Shown here piece by piece: positions 1 to 7,688 of a stretch of DNA of 33,318 bases. Made by a program: the position numbers and the translations under genes. The DNA is from Phaeodactylibacter sp. (GTDB lineage Bacteria; Bacteroidota; Bacteroidia; Chitinophagales; Saprospiraceae): positions 1 through 33,318 of the forward strand of contig JAGFJD010000087.1 of NCBI GenBank assembly GCA_024102975.1, given 5' to 3'. The notes below the pieces were generated by a model. That model had not been told where the DNA came from, made no database searches, and saw only the letters and a list, made by a program, of their open reading frames with translations. Within the stretch, counting starts at the first letter, position 1; each line of letters begins with the position of its first letter.

Positions 1-147
1 CACACCACTGGACAAAATGGTTTTGGACACAGAGCGCACTGAGGTCAACACAGAGTACACGGAGTTTTTTCCATTGATAATCAGGTCTCTGTGTGGCTCT
101 GTGCCTTCTCGGCGTACTCTGTGTCCAGAAAAATGTCTAGTAGTGTG
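1..147. repeat. MITE-like imperfect inverted repeat rich in CACAGAG motifs
   Basis: The first 14 bases (CACACCACTGGACA) match the reverse complement of bases 134-147 (CACACTACTAGACA) at 12 of 14 positions. The similarity continues inward for about 60 bp, with several CACAGAG motifs in each arm, so the RNA or single strand could fold into one long imperfect hairpin centred near base 75. No convincing gene lies inside. A 16-bp copy of the right end (AATGTCTAGTAGTGTG, 132-147) recurs at 4857-4872. The left edge coincides with the window edge, so the true left border may lie further out. I infer a small non-autonomous element or hairpin repeat. Confidence 0.55.
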
Positions 148-259
148 GCGCCTGGCCAGCGTTGACGGCTTTGGCCAGCATGCCGAAATCTTCTTCATTC
201 AGGTAGAAAGGGATGCTCATCGGCATATCCCGGTTGAAGGCCTTCAGGCCGGAGATGCC
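137..259 (-). pseudogene. C-terminal remnant of an unidentified protein gene
   Basis: Forty codons are open on the minus strand, ending in TAG at 139-137, with GC-rich third positions typical of the real genes here. The peptide runs through FYLNEEDFGMLAKAVNAG and ends QAPHY. An in-frame TAG lies directly upstream at 262-260 and there is no start codon of its own, so only the 3' end of a gene is left. The stop codon lies inside the terminal repeat that ends at 147. I do not recognise the family. It could be chance, but the codon use argues for a true remnant. Confidence 0.4.
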
Positions 260-572
260 CTATGAAGATGGTTTTAAGTTAAGCAATTCGGTTCTGGCAA
301 TATATCGAAGGTCGGCTAAGATTATTTTCCTCCAATGCCTGATTCCTGGCAATTTCCGGGACAGCTGACCGCGAATCCGCAGGGCCTGATTCAGAGTGAT
401 ACAACAATAAAAATACGCTATTTATTGAAATTCAAACTGTTGTGGCAAGCCAAAAATGCCTGTGTTGTCAAACCTGGCGCTGAACCCACTCCTTGTTATG
501 CCCAATCATTGCTTGTAAATTGGGGGGCATCGGTTCACGCAGTTATTCTGCCGGAAGTTCGTGTAGTTCCTG
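260..572. other. Intergenic region without a recognisable gene
   Basis: Open frames here are short, have mixed codon use and match no family I recognise. I see no hairpin with a T-tract and no clear Bacteroidota promoter in this stretch. Confidence 0.5.
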
Positions 573-638
573 AACCTCAACCTCAACCTTAACCTTAACC
601 TTAACCTTAACCTTAACCTTAACCTAAACCTAAACCTC
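573..638 (+). repeat. Eleven tandem hexamers AACCT(C/T/A) abutting a start codon
   Basis: Bases 573-638 are exactly eleven 6-bp units in unbroken register: two AACCTC, six AACCTT, two AACCTA and one AACCTC. The last unit touches the ATG of the ComF-family gene at 639. In that reading frame the units read Asn-Leu repeats, and the frame is open only back to a TAG at 564-566, so the array occupies the whole leader. Slippage could change leader length, spacing to the promoter, or an N-terminal extension if a non-ATG start upstream is used (inference). Confidence 0.85.
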
Positions 639-1343
639 ATGCCCCACTCCCCCCAATTCCGCTGGCTGGACAACCTGCTCGGCCTTTTCTATCCCAACCT
701 CTGCCTGGCCTGTGGCCGCAACCTGCCGCCCGGGCAGGAAGGCATTTGCGTCAGTTGCCTTTTCAAACTACCCAGGACCAATTTCCACCTGGAGCCGGAA
801 AACCCTTTTGCCGGGCGTTTCTGGGGCAGGGTGCCGCTGGAGGCCGGCGCGGCATTCCTTTACTTCGCCAAAGGAGGGAAAACGCAGCGGCTGATCCATC
901 ACCTCAAATACGAAGGTAAGCGGGAGGTTGGCGTATTCCTGGGGAAGCTCTACGGCCTGGCGCTGCGGGAAGCGCCCGGCTTCCGGGAAGCGTCCCTCAT
1001 CCTGCCGGTTCCTTTACACCCGCGCAAGCTGCACCAGCGGGGCTACAACCAGAGCGCGTTGTTTGCAAAGGGGTTGTCGGAAGCTATGAAGGTTCCGTGG
1101 CTGCCCAACGGCCTGCAACGGGCCGAATACACCGCCACGCAGACCAGAAAGAGCCGGCTGGAGCGCTTTGAAAACGTAGAGGCGGCATTTATCGTCCCCA
1201 ACCCCGGTAGGGTAAAAGGGCAGCACGTGCTGTTGGTAGATGACGTCATCACCACCGGCGCAACCCTGGAGGCCTGTGCCTTGAAAATCCTGGAGGTGGA
1301 GGGGGCGAAGGTAAGTATGGCGACGATTGCGATTGCACTGTAA
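639..1343 (+). CDS. ComF family protein (phosphoribosyltransferase fold)
   Basis: A 234-residue protein with the layout of ComF/GntX proteins: an N-terminal zinc-ribbon-like segment with C22-x2-C25 and C37-x2-C40, then a type I phosphoribosyltransferase domain ending in the PRPP-binding loop near residues 197-209 (VLLVDDVITTGAT). The conserved block with LPVPLHPRKLHQRGYNQS is also present. In competent bacteria ComF helps bring in single-stranded DNA at the cytoplasmic face; in most Bacteroidota the role is not established. The ATG at 639 is the first in-frame start and follows directly on the hexamer array. The gene converges with pyrH, with one base between the stop codons. Confidence 0.9.
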   Translation: MPHSPQFRWLDNLLGLFYPNLCLACGRNLPPGQEGICVSCLFKLPRTNFHLEPENPFAGRFWGRVPLEAGAAFLYFAKGGKTQRLIHHLKYEGKREVGVFLGKLYGLALREAPGFREASLILPVPLHPRKLHQRGYNQSALFAKGLSEAMKVPWLPNGLQRAEYTATQTRKSRLERFENVEAAFIVPNPGRVKGQHVLLVDDVITTGATLEACALKILEVEGAKVSMATIAIAL

Positions 1344-1344
1344 C

Positions 1345-2055
1345 CTACCCCTCCACCAACGTCCCCACCTGTTCTCCTTTCACGATGCGCAGCAGGTTCT
1401 CATTGTGGTTGATATCGAAGACGATGATCGGCAGGTTGTTTTCGCGGCAGAGGGTGAACGCCGTCATATCCATAACGCTGAGGCCCATGCTGATCACTTT
1501 GGCGAAGGTAAGTTTGTCGAACTTGGTAGCGGCGGGATCCTTTTCCGGGTCGGCCGAGTAGATGCCGTCGACGCGGGTGCCTTTGAGGATAACGTTGGCA
1601 TTGATCTCATTGGCCCGCAGGGCGGCGGCCGAATCGGTGGTAAAATAGGGGCTTCCGATGCCGGAGGAGAAGATGATCACGCGGCCCTTTTCCAGGTGGC
1701 GGATGGCGCGGCGGCGGATGTAAGGTTCGGCGATCTGTTTCATCTCGATGGCTGAGATCAGGCGGGTGTACACGCCGATGCCCTCCAGGGCGCTCTGCAG
1801 GGCCATGCCGTTGATCACGGTAGCCATCATCCCCATATAGTCGCCCTGTACCCGCTCGATGCCGGATTCAGCCGCCTGCAGGCCCCGGAAGATGTTGCCG
1901 CCGCCGATCACGACTGCTACCTGGACTCCCACCTCGGTGAGTTCTTTGATCTGGCTGGCGTAGTGGCTAAGCATGTTCGGGTCGATCCCAAATTTCTGCG
2001 GCCCCATCAGAGATTCGCCACTTAGTTTGAGGAGCACTCTTTTATACTTTATCAT
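1345..2055 (-). CDS. pyrH: UMP kinase
   Basis: PyrH phosphorylates UMP to UDP with ATP in pyrimidine nucleotide synthesis, as a cytoplasmic hexamer of the amino acid kinase fold. At 236 residues the length is normal. Visible motifs are the N-terminal KLSGES (10-15), the glycine-rich GGGNIFRG (about 51-58), the FTTDSAA segment and [11 protein letters not shown] for nucleotide binding. It lies 72 bp downstream of tsf on the same strand, beyond a good terminator, so it may depend on read-through or its own promoter; I see no clear TAnnTTTG box in the gap. The order tsf-pyrH is common in bacteria. Confidence 0.97.
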   Translation of the reverse strand: MIKYKRVLLKLSGESLMGPQKFGIDPNMLSHYASQIKELTEVGVQVAVVIGGGNIFRGLQAAESGIERVQGDYMGMMATVINGMALQSALEGIGVYTRLISAIEMKQIAEPYIRRRAIRHLEKGRVIIFSSGIGSPYFTTDSAAALRANEINANVILKGTRVDGIYSADPEKDPAATKFDKLTFAKVISMGLSVMDMTAFTLCRENNLPIIVFDINHNENLLRIVKGEQVGTLVEG

Positions 2056-2088
2056 ATTCGATGAAATTCTAATATGAGAAAATGGCTC

Positions 2089-2124
2089 AAAAAAAAGGCG
2101 AATTGGATTAATTCGCCTTTTTTT
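2089..2124 (-). terminator. Intrinsic terminator after tsf
   Basis: The arms AAAAAAAAGGCGAATT (2089-2104) and AATTCGCCTTTTTTT (2110-2124) form a stem with a five-base loop and have A/T runs on both sides, so it could end transcription in either direction. It lies a few bases after the tsf stop codon and 34 bp before the pyrH start. Confidence 0.85.
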
Positions 2125-2127
2125 CTT

Positions 2128-2961
2128 TTAACCGAGCGTTACGTGCTTGAAATCGGTAACCGTAAGCTCCTTGTCGAAGCTTTGCAGGTACTCTCGGACA
2201 GTCATCTTGCTGTCTTTGACGAATTGCTGGTTGAGCAGGGTGCTGTCCTTGAAGAATTTTTCGAGTTTACCCTGGGCAATTTTTTCCAGGATTTGTTCCG
2301 GCTTGCCTTCCTGGCGCGCCTGTTCTTTGCCGATCTCGATCTCTTTTTCGATCGTTCTCTGGTCGACGCCGTCTTTGTCTACAGCGACCGGATGCATAGC
2401 AGCGACCTGCATGGCCACGTCACGGCCGGCATCGTAGAAACCACCGTTGCTCTTATTGAGGCCAACCAGGACGGCGGCTTTGTTGCCCATGTGAATATAG
2501 GGGCATACCAAGCCGGCTTCCATTCTTTCGTAGGCTGCCAGTTCGATCTTTTCGTTGATCTTGCCCACCAGTTCGGTGACCCGGTCTGCCAGAGGAAGCC
2601 CGTCCATGTCGAGTTTCAGCAATTCGTCGAGAGAGGCCGGGAATTGCTGAAGCGCCAGGGCAGCGGCTTTCTGGGTGAAGCCGATGAAGTCCTCGCCTTT
2701 GGCCACGAAGTCTGTCTCACAGCTCAGTTTAACGATCACGCCCCTCTTCCTGTCTCCGGAAATTTCAGCGATAACGACGCCTTCGTTCGCTTCGCGGTCG
2801 GCGCGTTTGGCGGATACTTTTTGCCCTTTCTTGCGAAGAATTTCAATTGCTTTATCAAAATCCCCTTCCGCTTCCGCGAGGGCTTTTTTGCAGTCCATCA
2901 TGCCTGCGCCGGTCATTTCGCGCAGTTTTTTGACATCAGCCGCAGTAATATTTGCACTCAT
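2128..2961 (-). CDS. tsf: Translation elongation factor Ts
   Basis: EF-Ts exchanges GDP for GTP on EF-Tu in the cytoplasm. The 277-residue protein has the N-terminal UBA-like helix segment (ITAADVKKLREMTGAGMMDC), the second conserved signature around residues 76-90 including TDFVAKGEDF, and the dimerisation-type core typical of the family. It follows rpsB by 35 bp on the same strand, the near-universal order, and is followed at once by an intrinsic terminator. Confidence 0.97.
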   Translation of the reverse strand: MSANITAADVKKLREMTGAGMMDCKKALAEAEGDFDKAIEILRKKGQKVSAKRADREANEGVVIAEISGDRKRGVIVKLSCETDFVAKGEDFIGFTQKAAALALQQFPASLDELLKLDMDGLPLADRVTELVGKINEKIELAAYERMEAGLVCPYIHMGNKAAVLVGLNKSNGGFYDAGRDVAMQVAAMHPVAVDKDGVDQRTIEKEIEIGKEQARQEGKPEQILEKIAQGKLEKFFKDSTLLNQQFVKDSKMTVREYLQSFDKELTVTDFKHVTLG

Positions 2962-2996
2962 TAGTCGGTCCGTTGATTTTTTATGGTAAATGGTAT

Positions 2997-3716
2997 TTAC
3001 TTAGACGAATCTTTCTCCGCTTTGTTGCGCTCCCGCTCTTCCAATCCCTGGCGGATACACTCGGCGATGTACCGGGTGATGATGGCCACCGACTTGGAAG
3101 CGTCGTCATTGGCAGGAATGGCGAAATCGACCTCGTTGGGGTCGGAGTTGGTATCGACGATGCCGAATGTTTTCAGCCCCAGCTTGTGGGCTTCTGCCAC
3201 GGCGATGTGTTCGTGGTGGATGTCCACGATGAAGATAGCAGAAGGCAGGCGGTTAAGGTTGGCGATACCGCCGAGCACGCGTTCCAGTTTGTTGCGCTCG
3301 CGGGTCAGGGTGAGGCGCTCTTTCTTGGTGACGTTGGAGAGGGTGCCGTCCTGCAGCATGCGGTCGATGTTGTTCATCTTTTTCACCGAGCGGCGGATGG
3401 TGGAGAAGTTGGTCATCATGCCGCCCAGCCAGCGGTCCGTCACGTGGGGCATGCCGACACTGCGGGCGGCGTCGGCGACGATATCCCGGGCCTGCTTTTT
3501 AGTGGCTACGAACATGATCTTCTTGCCGGCGCGGGCGATACCGCGGGCGGCGTTGCCCGCGCGCTCCAGGGACTGGAGCGTGCGGTTCAGGTCGATGATG
3601 TGGATGCCCTTGCGCTCCATGAAAATATAGGGCGCCATTTTGGGGTTCCACTTCTTTTTGAGGTGGCCGAAATGGACACCGGCATCCAACAGGTCTTTAT
3701 ATGTGGGCTTTTCCAT
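2997..3716 (-). CDS. rpsB: 30S ribosomal protein S2
   Basis: S2 binds the head-body junction of the 30S subunit. The 239-residue protein starts with LLDAGVHFGHLKKKWNPKM and contains RWLGGMMTNF and a segment around FIVDIHHEHIAVAEA, all hallmarks of S2. The C-terminus ends in a charged tail rich in Glu and Lys. It lies between rpsI (82-bp gap with a hairpin) and tsf (35 bp) and is most likely transcribed from the promoter upstream of rplM. Confidence 0.98.
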   Translation of the reverse strand: MEKPTYKDLLDAGVHFGHLKKKWNPKMAPYIFMERKGIHIIDLNRTLQSLERAGNAARGIARAGKKIMFVATKKQARDIVADAARSVGMPHVTDRWLGGMMTNFSTIRRSVKKMNNIDRMLQDGTLSNVTKKERLTLTRERNKLERVLGGIANLNRLPSAIFIVDIHHEHIAVAEAHKLGLKTFGIVDTNSDPNEVDFAIPANDDASKSVAIITRYIAECIRQGLEERERNKAEKDSSK

Positions 3717-3748
3717 TATTATTGAACTCTTAATTTGAGATTAGGAAG

Positions 3749-3782
3749 CAGTGCCCGGGAAGGATAGCCATTCCAGGCACTG
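3749..3782 (-). promoter_or_regulatory. Hairpin between rpsI and rpsB
   Basis: CAGTGCC (3749-3755) pairs with GGCACTG (3776-3782), and the stem continues inward past one mismatch. It has no T-tract, so it does not look like a terminator. It could be an RNA processing site or a leader target for feedback control of the rpsB-tsf part (inference). Confidence 0.4.
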
Positions 3783-3798
3783 AGATCGAAAACAAAGG

Positions 3799-4185
3799 TT
3801 AACGCTTGCTGAACTGGAAGCTCTTCCGCGCTTTGGGCTTGCCGTATTTCTTGCGTTCCACTTCACGGGCATCCCGGGTGAGGAAGTTCTTGCCTTTCAG
3901 CGGCTTGCGGAAGTCCTCGTTCAGTTTGACCAGAGCGCGGGCGATGGCCATGCGCACGGCTTCTGCCTGCCCTTTGAAGCCGCCGCCGTCGACGTTGACC
4001 TTGAGGTCATAGATATTTTCCACTTCGACCGTCGTAAACGGAGCAGTGATGTTCTGCTGAATGTGAATCTGTGGGAAGTACTGCTTGTAGTCCTTGCCGT
4101 TCACAGTGATCTTTCCCTCTCCTTTGGTGAGGTAGACGCGGGCGACGGACGACTTTCTCCTTCCGATGGCATTGATCATTTCCAT
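3799..4185 (-). CDS. rpsI: 30S ribosomal protein S9
   Basis: S9 has a C-terminal tail that reaches the P-site tRNA. The 128-residue protein shows the family start INAIGRRKSSVARVYL, the central GGGFKGQAEAVRMAIARAL and the basic end KPKARKSFQFSKR. Translation could begin at Met1 or at Met3, which would give MINAIG. It follows rplM by 30 bp, the conserved L13-S9 pair. Confidence 0.98.
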   Translation of the reverse strand: MEMINAIGRRKSSVARVYLTKGEGKITVNGKDYKQYFPQIHIQQNITAPFTTVEVENIYDLKVNVDGGGFKGQAEAVRMAIARALVKLNEDFRKPLKGKNFLTRDAREVERKKYGKPKARKSFQFSKR

Positions 4186-4215
4186 ATATCTTCGGGCTTT
4201 ACCTGCTGTTTTAGA

Positions 4216-4659
4216 TTAGAATTTGAATGGTTCCGGCTGCTGGGCTTCATGAGGGTGCTCCGCGCCTTCATAAACGTGCAGCTTCTTGTACATCCGGCGC
4301 CCGAGGCGGTTCTTGGGCAGCATGCCTTTTACCGCCAGCTCGACCACCCGGATGGGCTTTTTGTCCAGCAGTTCTTTAGCTGTGCTGGATTTCTGGCCTC
4401 CGGGGTAACCGGAATAGGTCTGGTATTCTTTCTGCGACATTTTGTTGCCGGTGAAACGCACCTTGCCGGCATTGATCACGATCACGTGGTCCCCGCAGTC
4501 GACGTGGGGCGTGTAGGAGGGCTTGTGCTTGCCGCGAAGCACCGCAGCGATACGGGTGCAGAGCCGTCCGACGATTTGGCCTTCCGCGTCGACAATGTAC
4601 CACTTCCGCTCTACTTCTTCCTTCTTCGCCGATTTCGTTTTATAACTTAACGTATCCAC
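4216..4659 (-). CDS. rplM: 50S ribosomal protein L13
   Basis: L13 is an early-assembly 50S protein. The 147-residue sequence contains [19 protein letters not shown], the [19 protein letters not shown] block and the [22 protein letters not shown] signature. It is the first gene of the minus-strand translation block and lies about 75 bp downstream of a strong Bacteroidota promoter. Confidence 0.98.
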   Translation of the reverse strand: MDTLSYKTKSAKKEEVERKWYIVDAEGQIVGRLCTRIAAVLRGKHKPSYTPHVDCGDHVIVINAGKVRFTGNKMSQKEYQTYSGYPGGQKSSTAKELLDKKPIRVVELAVKGMLPKNRLGRRMYKKLHVYEGAEHPHEAQQPEPFKF

Positions 4660-4732
4660 TTTTTCTGGTTTTTAAAGTGTGCAATTCCGCCCCAAAACGG
4701 GGAAGATCGGACCGCCTCCGAAAAGGCAGGTG

Positions 4733-4763
4733 CAAAGGTATATCTCTTTTGTGCAATAACCAA
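4733..4763 (-). promoter_or_regulatory. Bacteroidota-type promoter of the rplM-rpsI-rpsB-tsf operon
   Basis: On the minus strand the -7 box TACCTTTG (4740-4733) fits TAnnTTTG perfectly, and a TTG -33 element (4763-4761) sits 20 bp upstream. Transcription would start near 4726 and leave a leader of about 65 nt that contains a small CCCC/GGGG hairpin near 4690-4702. Confidence 0.75.
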
Positions 4764-4856
4764 GCCTTCGTTAAAAAAAAGTGCTTGCTGAAAACCGTAA
4801 CTTGCTGAAAAACAGGTAAAATATCGCACGGGCATTTTTTTAGGCGCAAAAGTGGC

Positions 4857-4872
4857 AATGTCTAGTAGTGTG
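4857..4872. repeat. Second copy of the CACACTACTAGACATT repeat end
   Basis: The 16 bases AATGTCTAGTAGTGTG are identical to 132-147. Here no matching opposite end is visible nearby, so it is a solo end or a conserved site. It supplies the TAG of the small open frame ending at 4862. Confidence 0.5.
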
Positions 4873-5020
4873 CCATCGTATACAGCGCCGCGCCGCCGTC
4901 GGGCCGTACGCCGCATACATCCCTGTAAGTTCTCGTCCGGCGTTCGGCCGAGCTCGCGCCAGGGTTCTCGGAAGGGTAGCCGACCTTGAGCCTCGAACCC
5001 CGAATTAGCCGGCCACGCAT
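4862..5020 (-). CDS. Candidate 52-residue ORF directly after the metalloprotease gene
   Basis: An ATG at 5020-5018 follows the protease TGA (5023-5021) with no gap, a layout seen in translationally coupled genes. The frame ends ALYTMAHY-TAG inside a 16-bp sequence also found at 132-147. The peptide is rich in Arg and Gly, has no signal peptide or membrane segment, and I recognise no family. The stretch is GC-rich, so a chance open frame or the edge of a repeat are real alternatives. Confidence 0.25.
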   Translation of the reverse strand: MRGRLIRGSRLKVGYPSENPGASSAERRTRTYRDVCGVRPDGGAALYTMAHY

Positions 5021-7453
5021 TCACCTCCCCCCGCACCCGATCGGCGCCCCGTCCGGCAACGGCAGGGCCCCGGGCATCGCCCAGGCCTCCGGGTTGTCCC
5101 GGAAGCGGCGGATTTGTTCCAGCATATATATATAATGCGCCTGTTGCTGCACATCCTCTTCTTTGGCCAGCAGGACATCGACGTAATCCTCGATCTGGTG
5201 GACTTTGAAAAGGGCGACGGCGGAAACCTGGGACATCACCTCCTTGCCCTGCGCCAGCCGGAGCAGCTGGTGCAGGATCAGCTTCTCGCCGATGCGGGCG
5301 ATCTGTTTTTCCAGCGGGGTGTAGTCGCTGTACGCCTGCACAGAGGTAAGCATCTCTTCGATGAGGTAACTGACGCTGAGGTGTTCCTCGTCGCGGGCGT
5401 GTTGCTCCACCAGGCGGGCGAGGCGCTGGGGGTGGAGCATAAGCTGAATGGTATGGTTCATAGCGCTTTCGGCAGCGGCCAGGGCATCGAGCCCGATCCC
5501 GCCATTGTAGGTTTTAAACAACTCCCGCCCGCGGCCGTAACCAATGGGCTGGGGCGGCACGGCGTCCAGGATCCTTTCGGGCAGCGCCAGGGCTTTCGGT
5601 CTGAGGGTTTGCTGCAGGGCCCGCAATGCCTGAAGCTGACGTTCGGGGGGCACCATCTCTGCCGCCGTTTCCTGGCCGTCGCCCCGGACGGCATAGGTGT
5701 ATTCCACTCCGCCAATGAGCTTGGCCACGGCTTCCACCTGATAACGGTGGGCAAAATACAGGGGGGCCAGCACGTCTTCCAGGGTGGCCAGCGGGGCTCC
5801 TTCGGGAATGTTCGCCTCTCCGAAGGCGCCCAGAGCTTTTTCCCGGACTTTCAAAATCCGTTCCAGCTCCTTCACGGCCGAGGCGCCGTTGTCCCAGAGA
5901 TGGGCATCGGGATGGCCGCCGCCTTCCGGGCGGGCCCCTTCGTCGGAGATGAACTTCAACCCCATGCCGATGGTTTGTTGAAGAATGCCCTGAAGGGCCG
6001 CCGCCTCATCTGTCCCGTCCGGAAAATCCTGGTAGCCATAGAGGATGGCGCGCTTGTCCCATTCGCCGATGCCCGTATCGTAGGCCCCGGCAAAATCCAT
6101 TTCTCCTTTATCGTTGACTGAGATATAAGGATGCGGATAATCCATGACCGAAGCCCGGTCGTTGTAGCTGGCGGCAAAATTGTGGGTCAGGCCCAGGGTG
6201 TGGCCCACCTCGTGTGCCGAGAGCTGCCGCAGGCGGGCCAGCGCCATCGCTTCCAGGCGGGGGTCGGGCGTTTTGCCTTGTTCATAAGCCTGGATGAGCC
6301 CCTGGGCAATCAGGAAATCCTGGCGCACCCGCAGGGAGCCGAGCAGGACGTGCCCCTTGATGATCTCCCCGGTGCGCGGGTCGGAAACGGTGGAGCCGTA
6401 AGACCAGCCCCGGGTGGAGCGGTGTACCCAGTTGATGACGTTGTACCGCACATCCATGGGATCGGCGCCTTCCGGCAGTTCTTTTACCAGGAAGGCATTG
6501 CGGTATCCGGCGGCCTCGAAGGCCTGGTTCCACCAGGCGGCCCCTTCCAGCAGGGCCGACCGGATGGGCTCCGGCACGCCGCGGTCGAGATAGTAAACGA
6601 TGGGGTCCACCGGCTCGCTCATCCGGGCCCCGGGATTCTTCTTTTCCAGCCGGTGGCGGTAGATGAAGCGCCGGGTGAGCGGCTCGCCGACGGGCGTACC
6701 GTAGTCCTGAAAACTTAAAGGGTAATACCCCGACCGGGGGTCGAAAGCCCGGGGCTGGTAGTTGCCGTCGGGCAGCTCTACGAAGCTGTGGTGCAAACGC
6801 AGGCTCAGGGCATGAGGCGTCGGCGCCACCGACTTGACTTCCTCCCCCTCCGGCTGGCCTTCGAAAGTGAGCAGGGCCTCGAATTCGCTGTTCTTCGGGA
6901 AGTTTCCGGTGCGTTCCAGCCAGAGGGCCGAGCGCTTTTCGTCCAGCTTGTATTCGCCCTGTTTGCGCTCTTTCAACCGCCGGGCTACGCCGTGGGCGTC
7001 GCGCAGCAGGAAGGGCGTCAGGTCGATCAGGGCGCGGCGCCCTTCTTCGGCTTCCACTTTGAACCCGCCGAGCGCCGACTGGGCGAAGGCCTCCTCTACC
7101 GCCCGCCGCTCCTCCGGGTTGTCCGTCTCTGCCCGGAATTTGTAGTTGGCTTCCAGCAGGAGCACCTTCGGGCCAAAACGCAGGAACCGGACCACCCGGC
7201 TGTCTCCAAGCTGGTTGCGGTCCAGCCCGATATCGTTAGAGCCCAGGCCGCCGGTCAGGGAGTTGACGTAAAGGAATTCTTCGCCCCATTTATCTACTTC
7301 CAGCCAGATCTTGCCTTCTTTTTCGTCGTAGTAAAACCGAAAGAAGCCTTCGTACGGCTGGAAGCCTTTTGCCTTTTCGCCTATGGAGGGAACCTGTGCG
7401 CACAGCACCCGGCAGAAAAGGAAGGCCGGCAGGAAAAAAAGGAATACTCTCAT
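5021..7453 (-). CDS. Exported zinc-dependent metalloprotease (DUF5117/DUF4953-like)
   Basis: An 810-residue protein with an N-terminal signal peptide (hydrophobic residues 2-16, likely cleaved after CAQ near residue 20). The gluzincin/metzincin-type motif HEVGHTLGLTH lies at residues 414-424, giving three candidate zinc ligands (H414, H418, H424) and the catalytic E415. A downstream Met turn is plausible in SVMDYPHPYI. The overall order, an N-terminal beta domain, the metzincin-like core and a long helical C-terminal part, matches large zinc-dependent proteases of Bacteroidota carrying DUF5117 and DUF4953 (family name from memory). It probably acts in the periplasm or outside on proteins. The gene is monocistronic apart from the small frame after it; a TATTTTTG box lies 44-51 bp upstream. 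Confidence 0.85.
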   Translation of the reverse strand: MRVFLFFLPAFLFCRVLCAQVPSIGEKAKGFQPYEGFFRFYYDEKEGKIWLEVDKWGEEFLYVNSLTGGLGSNDIGLDRNQLGDSRVVRFLRFGPKVLLLEANYKFRAETDNPEERRAVEEAFAQSALGGFKVEAEEGRRALIDLTPFLLRDAHGVARRLKERKQGEYKLDEKRSALWLERTGNFPKNSEFEALLTFEGQPEGEEVKSVAPTPHALSLRLHHSFVELPDGNYQPRAFDPRSGYYPLSFQDYGTPVGEPLTRRFIYRHRLEKKNPGARMSEPVDPIVYYLDRGVPEPIRSALLEGAAWWNQAFEAAGYRNAFLVKELPEGADPMDVRYNVINWVHRSTRGWSYGSTVSDPRTGEIIKGHVLLGSLRVRQDFLIAQGLIQAYEQGKTPDPRLEAMALARLRQLSAHEVGHTLGLTHNFAASYNDRASVMDYPHPYISVNDKGEMDFAGAYDTGIGEWDKRAILYGYQDFPDGTDEAAALQGILQQTIGMGLKFISDEGARPEGGGHPDAHLWDNGASAVKELERILKVREKALGAFGEANIPEGAPLATLEDVLAPLYFAHRYQVEAVAKLIGGVEYTYAVRGDGQETAAEMVPPERQLQALRALQQTLRPKALALPERILDAVPPQPIGYGRGRELFKTYNGGIGLDALAAAESAMNHTIQLMLHPQRLARLVEQHARDEEHLSVSYLIEEMLTSVQAYSDYTPLEKQIARIGEKLILHQLLRLAQGKEVMSQVSAVALFKVHQIEDYVDVLLAKEEDVQQQAHYIYMLEQIRRFRDNPEAWAMPGALPLPDGAPIGCGGR

Positions 7454-7496
7454 GCTTGTATTTTTTGGCTACCCGGTCTTTAGCCCAGGGCAGAGA

Positions 7497-7504
7497 CAAA
7501 AATA
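7497..7504 (-). promoter_or_regulatory. -7 box of the metalloprotease promoter
   Basis: TATTTTTG on the minus strand fits TAnnTTTG exactly and lies 44-51 bp upstream of the protease start. The place where a -33 TTG would be expected falls within the 104-bp repeat at 7510-7613 and shows no TTG, so the repeat may have replaced the original upstream promoter half. Confidence 0.5.
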
Positions 7505-7509
7505 CAAGT

Positions 7510-7613
7510 TATACTGACGCACGCTTGGTTTTTGCTTTACAAAAACCAGCGAGGTCAGTATATGCTGACCCGGCCGGTCCTGTAGTCGACAAAACCAGCC
7601 GTGCGTCAGTATA
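7510..7613. repeat. 104-bp double-hairpin repeat, copy 1
   Basis: The element begins TATACTGACG and ends CGTCAGTATA and is made of two side-by-side imperfect hairpins. Each hairpin has TATACTGAC-type ends and an inner GGTTTTT/AAAAACC or TTGT/ACAAAA stem. A second copy of exactly the same length and orientation lies at 25595-25698. Both copies lie 44-57 bp upstream of minus-strand genes for exported hydrolases. No coding capacity is seen. Confidence 0.85.
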
Positions 7614-7642
7614 GCATTTGAATTTGCCGGCCGGCCGCCTAA

Positions 7643-7688
7643 AAAGCAATAGCACATCGGCCGGTGCCGGCGAATGTGCTATTGCTTT
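7643..7688. repeat. Perfect 15-bp inverted repeat with GC-rich loop
   Basis: AAAGCAATAGCACAT (7643-7657) is perfectly mirrored by ATGTGCTATTGCTTT (7674-7688) around a 16-base loop that contains its own GCCGG/CCGGC pairing. It lies between two divergently read repeat/pseudogene regions and has no T-tract of terminator length. Confidence 0.8.

Noticed and set aside
17-592. Open frames at 17-265 and 335-592
   Set aside because: The first translates the CACAGAG repeat and lies partly antisense to the gene remnant; the second runs into the hexamer array and has no coding character.
573-638. Hexamer array taken as a telomere-like or CRISPR structure
   Set aside because: The units are AACCTT-type without spacers, only 66 bp long, inside a bacterial gene leader; there are no spacers or cas genes.
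4640-5036. Open frames overlapping the rplM promoter region
   Set aside because: They cover a strong promoter and the leader of rplM and have no family match; the smaller frame at 4862-5020 is a better, though still weak, candidate.
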